Shown: piece by piece, positions 58,657 to 64,000 of the stretch
Layout: every line of letters starts with the position of its first letter
Numbering within the stretch: position 1 is the stretch's first letter
Source: Miscanthus floridulus
Taxonomy: Eukaryota; Streptophyta; Magnoliopsida; Poales; Poaceae
DNA length: 64,000 nt
Assembly (NCBI RefSeq): GCF_019320115.1
Contig: NC_089587.1
Span: 86,502,113-86,566,112 of the forward strand
Direction: 5' to 3'
The notes under the pieces: generated by a model
The model's database searches: none
What the model saw: the letters and a program-made list of their open reading frames with translations, nothing else
Told to the model about the DNA's origin: nothing
Translations under genes and position numbers: made by a program

Positions 58657-59193
58657 TGTAGGGTTGAGATGGCGACTGGAGGGGGGTGAATAGTCATTTC
58701 TAAAACTTAATCGCGTATGCTAACTGAAACAAGTATAGAATTAAAACTATCAGTCTAACCAAGACTACACCCCTCTATCTATGTTCTCTAGCACCTTGCA
58801 AAGATCCTAATTAAGCAACAAAGGTGTTTGGCTAGCTAGAGCTCACCTAATCAATTCTAGAAGCAAGGTCATACAAACCTATGCCACTAGTACTTTAACC
58901 AACGGGGAGCTCCTACACATGCTAGTAAGCAAAAGCACAAAGCCATCTAATCTCACTAGCAATGCTCAATAATAAGGCAACCAATGCCTAATTAGAGAGC
59001 GCAAATACTTAGCTACACAAACTAAGCAATATGACTAACAAGGTTACACAAACCAAATTAGCCACACAAGGGAGATACTTCTATGCTACACAAGCAAGAA
59101 GGTAACTAGTGAGCTACACAAGCTAACTAATTGCAAGAGCAACTACACAAGCACAATATATATGAAAGTAATAACAAGCTTGTGTAAAGGGAT
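58657..59193. repeat. Copia-like LTR fragment (SIRE/Maximus style)
   Basis: It starts TGTAGGGTTGAGATGGCGACTGGAGGGGGGTGAATAG, a phrase typical of long plant copia LTRs, and continues with AC-rich sequence full of CTACACAAGC-like short motifs. The next element interrupts it at 59194, and the remainder lies beyond the window. Confidence 0.55.
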
Positions 59194-59662
59194 TGTGTGG
59201 CGGGTATGACCCCGGATACCCACGACAGACCACATGGGCTGCGCTGGGCGGCCTAGCCCACAAGACGATGCCTTGCGGGGCACGACTCTGGTCAGCGCCT
59301 TTCGCAAGACATCTAGAAGATATCCCAAAGATACTATGAGATCTGTTAGGATATGTATGATCTCAAGATTCCTGTAACCAGTTATTACTTTCTGGTTATC
59401 TCTTAGATCTAACCGACTTGTAACCCTACTCCCCGAACTATATAAGGTGGATAGGGACCCCTCCAAACACACGCAATATCAGACGATAGCTAATACAAAC
59501 CAATAGACCACAGGAGTAGGGTATTACATCATACTGATGGCCCGAACCTGTCTAACTCATGTGTCTCTATTGCCTTCTTGTTCTTGATCTCACGCTCCTC
59601 TATCGATCAATCAACCTTTGTGGGATACCCCTCGGAGGACTACCGATGATATTCCATCGACA
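59194..59662 (+). repeat. 5' LTR of the + strand Tat-type element
   Basis: It starts TGTGTGGCGGGTATGACCCC and ends CCATCGACA. A TATATAA box at about 59440 and GGTATTACATCATACTGATGGCCCGAACC near 59519 fit U3-R-U5. Confidence 0.85.
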
Positions 59663-59664
59663 GT

Positions 59665-59682
59665 TGGCGTGCTAGGTAGGGG
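59665..59682 (+). promoter_or_regulatory. Primer binding site of the + strand Tat-type element
   Basis: TGGCGTGCTAGGTAGGGG starts two bases after the LTR end. Compare TGGCATGCCAGGTAGGGG at 31435. Confidence 0.75.
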
Positions 59683-59710
59683 CTGTGCGTGCTATTTTCT
59701 TGTTGAACAA

Positions 59711-62060
59711 GATGGCTTTTTCCACAGGCTCTTCATTCCTTCCATAGCCCGACCAGATCTTCACGGTCGGATCCATCTCGTGGGTCATCAACGTTGACGG
59801 AGTCGGAGAGCTCCTCGAGCCGGTGTAGATCATTTCTACGTCGATCACCCCTACGCCTACAACTGTAGATCCAATCTTGGAACCACTTCCAAGGTCACCT
59901 TCATCAACGACCTGTCGTCTACTTCCTCGCTACCAGAGGAGGCAGATCAATAATGACAATCTAATCGAATCCATCGATCGGGTCGGTCTAAAGCTCGCCG
60001 ATTGTCTCTTCATCGCTGAATCGGCCCTGGATACTTTGGTTCAGCATCAACCACCCTCCGATCTAGATCTATCAGAGGCTGCTCAGAAAACTCTAGGAGT
60101 TGCGGCTCTGCCCTTCAGTCTCACCAATGTCGCCGTTACTTACCAAGACACCCTGAGGGGGAAATTCACTGACCAGGTGGGAGATGCCCATCCACTCACC
60201 GACTAGCTCGCTGTTCAACCTCCGTCAGCCGTCAACCTGCTACACATAGGCCAGTGCCCTAGAGCGTCCCTCCAGACCATCCTGGAAGAAAATCTAGGCT
60301 CTGAGTCTCAGGGCTCTATGGAGACCCTCGCCGAAACCTTCACCAAGCAGCTCCTTTTTTCACCCTTCTAGGGTGGTGCAATCTTCAACGTCAGCGTCGA
60401 CAACCCTCCTCAGAATGGCAAAACTGAGGAGGAACGCGTTGCTCATGAGAACCAGAACATCAACCATGTGTAGTGCCGAGAAAATGAGTTAGCTACTGGG
60501 CGGGTTGAGGCTGCTCAAAATAATCGGCTTGACTCACAAGGAAGGCCACTTCCACTTCACCGTGACCTTGATGAAGAGTTTCTCCACATTGATGGCCACG
60601 ACATCTTCAAGACTCCAAGCGCTAATCTGACAGTGGCCACAAACGAGCTTGCCCGCCTCCCATAGACACCCGAGCTCGCCAAGGTCACTGCCATGCTTAA
60701 AGCGGCACACTGTTAGGTTAATGAGATTTGTGAGGATCAGAGACCTTCGTTCTCCACAAGCACGATCCGCAATCAGCTACGCCGAGATCCAATCGCTGCC
60801 CTAGTCAAAGCCATTTCACTGACCAATCACTACCTCTATAGGAGGGAGCCAGGGGCCATCACACCAAACACCATCGCCAACACGACCAGGAGGTCGAACA
60901 AGATGCTCAAGTGCACCTTAGCAACCTCTAAGATGCACGACAGTGTATCGAGCAACGTCACTTCAGTCGCCATGAAGATGAAGTACGCCGCTACTAGGAG
61001 TACAAGCAGGAGTACGAAAACCTGGACTCAGCTCTCGAGCAGATCGAGGCCGGCAACGCTACAGTCGACACCGACCACAACCCCAAAGGGCCTCCAGCGT
61101 TTACGAGGGCACTCCAAACACTTTGATGGCCCCATGGTTTCAAAATCACTGGGGTCGAGCCCTACGAGGGAAGGATGAACCCAACACAGTGGCTATAGGC
61201 TTACACCACCACTGTCCGTGTCGCAGGAGGAGACACCAGTGTCATGACAAACTATCTCCCTATTATGCTCACGCCACCTGCCATGAGCTGGTTTACTAGC
61301 CTTGCCCCAGACTCCATCGGATCCTAGGAAGAGCTAAAAAGTCTTCACCGACACTTATATGGCTACGTGTATTCGGCCAGGCACCAAGCATGATCTCAAC
61401 TGCATCAACCAGAAGTCGTCCGAGCTTCTCCGCAGCTACATTCGATGCTTTTCTAAGATGAGGAATTCTATTCCCAACATCATGGAAGCTGAGGTCATCA
61501 CCGCCTTCACCTGAGGACTCCACCATCACGAGCTTCACTCCAAGTTCAACTGCAAGCTGCCCACTCGCAAAGGCGAGATGATCACTATCGCCAACCAGTA
61601 TGACGATGCTGAGGAAGCTAAAGTGCGCTTCAACAAGGATGTGGGCACCCATCGCCAACCTCGTCGCCACGATGACCGCCCCAACGACCGACGCCACAAC
61701 GACCGCCGTTTTGACAACCGCAGTTACCATCGTGACAGCGGCCATGATCGAACAGAAGGACCCAAGCCTGGCCAAAATCGTCACCACCGGCCAGACCACA
61801 TTATTGCCACCGTCAATTAACCTCACGCCAAGCGCAACTACAACGAGCAATACCAAAAGATCCTCTATGGCCTGTGCCCTCTTCACAAGAACACCAAACA
61901 CAAGATGAAGAACTGCCTCGGCTTAGCAAAGGAATTTCAGGACAAAAACTTGGAAGATGACGCTAACGATGGAGCTAGAGACCACCGACCACCTGGGGGT
62001 AACAACAATGCTTTCTAGGACCATGACAAGGTGGTTGCCACCATCTTCGGGGGCCTTACC
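59711..62060 (+). pseudogene. gag of the + strand Tat-type element
   Basis: The Met at 59711 follows AACAAG as in the sister element. The N-terminal part (FTVGSISWVINVDG, DNLIESIDRVGLKLADCLFI) runs through TAG stops. The gag domain is at about 61130-61600 (ITGVEPYEGRMNPTQWL, VMTNYLPIMLTPPAMSWFTS, then after a shift near 61340 KHDLNCINQKSSELLRSYIR). An Asp/Arg/His-rich RNA-binding-like region follows (61640-61800) and a CPLHKNTKHKMKNC zinc-binding remnant at about 61878-61919. Of the stops I read, almost all are TAG. Confidence 0.8.
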
Positions 62061-62860
62061 ACCACCAAAAGTAGAAGAGAACAAAAGCTCACCGCACGGC
62101 GGGTGCTCTCCATCACTACGAAAGACGACACCGCCAACCCTAGTTATCGCCCATGGTCCAAGGTACCCATCACCTTTAGCAGGGCTGACCAGTGGGTGGA
62201 CATCCCCTACATAGGGTGTTCCCCCTTGTCCTCGATGCAACTATCCAGAAGGTGCTCGTAGGTAGTGGGAGCGCCCTGAATCTCCTCTTTGCTAGAGCCA
62301 TAAATGAGTTGGGCCTTGGATTATTAGATCTCACACCCTCCGACTCTCCTTTTGGGGTGTGGTACCTGGTAGGGCCTCCAAACCGCTTGGGTTTATCACC
62401 CTACCAGTACAATTTGGCACGGCAACCAACTACCACGTCGAACACATCAACTTCTACGTCGCCGACTTCAACACCACCTACCACGCCATACTTGGTCGGC
62501 CAGCTCTAGCCAAGTTCATGGTTGTACCGCACTATGCTTATCTGGTGCTGAAGATGCCTTCGCTTGCAGGAGTTCAGGCCCTATGGGCCAACCTCTCCAT
62601 CACCTACGCCTGCGAGACAAAGAGTCTCGCTCTTGCCAAAGCCATCGACCTCTCCATCTAGATGGCCAGCGTGGTCACCGAAGCCAAGACGTTGCCCACC
62701 GACGACATGGAGATCATAGAGCTAGAACCTCCCCATGCCTCCACCAAGTCTAAGGAAATAAAGGAGGTCAGCCTCAGCCTCGATGACCCTTCCAAGACTA
62801 TGAAGATTGGGGCTCACCTTGACCCCAAATAGGAAGGTGCACTCATCTCCTTCCTACATG
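62060..62860 (+). pseudogene. Protease region of the + strand Tat-type element, active Asp lost
   Basis: After TFSRADQWVDIPYIG and a frameshift near 62215 the frame reads FPLVLDATIQKVLVGSGSAL. The normal active site D-G-G-S is G-S-G-S here, so the catalytic Asp is gone. The second half, HINFYVADFNTTYHAILGRP and KFMVVPHYAYLVLKMPSLAG, is in 62359-62661, ending in TAG. Confidence 0.8.
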
Positions 62861-62864
62861 CCAA

Positions 62865-64000
62865 CACCAACGTGTTTGCTTGGAAACCTGCAGACATGCC
62901 GGGGGTACCACGGGAGAAGATTGAGCACTCCTTAAATGTCTCGCCGACCACCAAACCGATCAAGCAGAAACTCCGTCAATTCGCACCAGACAAGAAGGAG
63001 GCTATTAGGGTAGAAATAAAACGGCTGTTAGCTGCCAGATTTATAAAAGAAGTGTATCATCCTGAGTGGTTAGCAAACCCTGTTCTTGTTCGAAAAAAGA
63101 ATAAGGAATGGAGAATGTGCGTTGATTACACTGATCTTAACAAACACTACCCTAAGGACCCCTTCTATTTGCCTTGGATAGACGAGGTTGTAGACTCCAC
63201 CGCTGGCTGTGAACTACTCTCCTTCCTTGACTATTACTTCGGCTATCACCAGATCTCCCTCAAGGAAGAAGACCAGATCAAAACATCATTCATCATGCCC
63301 TCTGGTGCATACTGCTACACCACCATGTCCTTCGGACTTAAGAACGCTAGGGCGACCTATCAAAGGGCCATTTAGATGTGCCTCGATCAACAGATCGGTC
63401 GCAATGTTGAGGCTTACATCGATGATGTGGTCATCAAGTCTAGGACCGCTGACAATCTTATTGCCAACCTCAAAGAAACATTCACCAACCTAAAAAAGGA
63501 CCGATGGAAGTTGAACCCTTCAAAGTGCATCTTTGGAGTTCCATCTGGTATACTGCTGGGCTACATTATCAGCGCTCGTGGCATCGAACCCAACCCTAAC
63601 AAGGTCTCCGCCATCACCAACATGAAATGGCCAACATGCGTCAAGGATATATAGAAACTTATAGGCTGCATGGCTGCTTTAAGCCGCTTCATATCGCACC
63701 TCGGTGAAAAAGGCTACCATTCTTCAAACTCCTCAAGGCCTCCGAGCGTTTTTACTGGTCGGAAGAGGCTGATACAGCTTTCAAACAGCTCAAGGTGTTC
63801 CTAACAAAGCCTCCGATCATGACGGCGCCACGGCTAGACAAAACTCTCCTGATCTACATTGCCGCTACTTCCCGCGTCGTCAGCATAGCCATCGTGGTAA
63901 AACACGAGGAGGACGGGCACACCTATAAGGTGCAACATCCGGTATACTTCATTAGTGAGGTCCTTAATGAGCCCAAAACTCGTTATCCTTAGGTCCAAAA
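62865..64000 (+). pseudogene. Reverse transcriptase and start of RNase H, + strand Tat-type element
   Basis: VFAWKPADMPGVPREKIEHS opens RT at 62868. One frame then reads KEVYHPEWLANPVLVRKKNK, WRMCVDYTDLNKHYPKDPFY and FLDYYFGYHQISLKEEDQIK (first catalytic Asp). After a TAG at 63373-63375 it continues with AYIDDVVIKSR (intact YIDD, about 63415-63447) and SKCIFGVPSGILLGYIISAR. A further TAG at 63652 and a shift near 63715 lead to the RNase H start at 63795-63992, cut by the window edge after a TAG. It is the best preserved Tat RT in the window, but not functional. Confidence 0.88.

Larger units (their letters stand above)
59194..64000 (+). mobile_element. Tat-type Ty3/gypsy retrotransposon, 5' part (continues past the window)
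   Basis: A 469-base 5' LTR, primer site, gag, protease, RT and the beginning of RNase H lie in order on the + strand. It is a relative of the minus-strand element at 24785-31909. It sits inside the copia-like LTR fragment, which itself sits inside the Tat-type copy to its left, so it is the youngest layer here. Confidence 0.88.

Noticed and set aside
61296..61901. 201-codon ORF on the minus strand
   Set aside because: It is the antisense shadow of the gag region of the + strand Tat element, whose domains are recognisable on the sense strand.
59711..64000. Reassigned TAG codon or programmed readthrough as explanation of repeated TAG stops
   Set aside because: The stops occur in several unrelated transposon families together with frameshifts and lost catalytic residues. 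Methylation-driven decay explains them, and the host exon has no TAG.

Overview
The window is a 64 kb stretch of a large, repeat-rich plant nuclear genome, almost certainly a grass. The grounds are nested Ty3/gypsy LTR retrotransposons of grass type, Tourist- and Stowaway-like MITEs, a Mutator-like transposase gene, and a plant-style GC-rich first exon. A panicoid grass such as sorghum, sugarcane or Miscanthus is plausible, but that is an inference. There is one 100-base assembly gap (23757-23856). Only one piece of ordinary host gene is recognisable: the first coding exon of an mTERF-like protein next to that gap.

Layout. (1) 1-22660 is one Ty3/gypsy Tat-type element on the + strand: RT/RNase H remains, a tandemly repeated 3' region, an antisense multi-exon ORF (20681 down to 17063), and a 3' LTR ending at 22660. 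(2) Nested inside it, 4043-16848, is a non-autonomous element with very long LTRs (4.8 and 4.5 kb), a 5-bp target duplication and no pol; its internal region holds one uncharacterised, broken ORF. (3) 22661-24784 holds an mTERF-like promoter and exon, the gap, a truncated LTR and a gene tail. (4) 24785-31909 is a minus-strand Tat-type element with 5' LTR, gag and pol but no 3' LTR. (5) 31917-39155 is a minus-strand chromovirus-type element whose integrase is cut by (4). (6) Its 5' LTR sits in the 3' part of a Mutator-like transposase gene (39156-41915). (7) 41916-45586 carries MITEs and a hAT-like pseudogene. (8) 45592-50320 is a solo LTR with a 5-bp target duplication. (9) 51232-58656 is a second, inverted copy of family (1). 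(10) A copia-like LTR fragment interrupts it at 58657, and another Tat element on the + strand starts in that fragment at 59194 and runs off the window.

None of the transposon genes is intact. Their premature stops are very largely TAG, as expected for deamination of methylated cytosine at CHG sites. The most unusual observations are: (a) a short ORF upstream of gag in the chromovirus-type element whose N-terminus closely resembles the histone H3 tail; (b) the antisense gene of the Tat family, with its own TATA box and introns readable only on the antisense strand; (c) a conserved hairpin and an intron-like 54-55 bp module in the long LTRs of otherwise different elements.

All family names come from motifs read by eye. 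No database search was possible.
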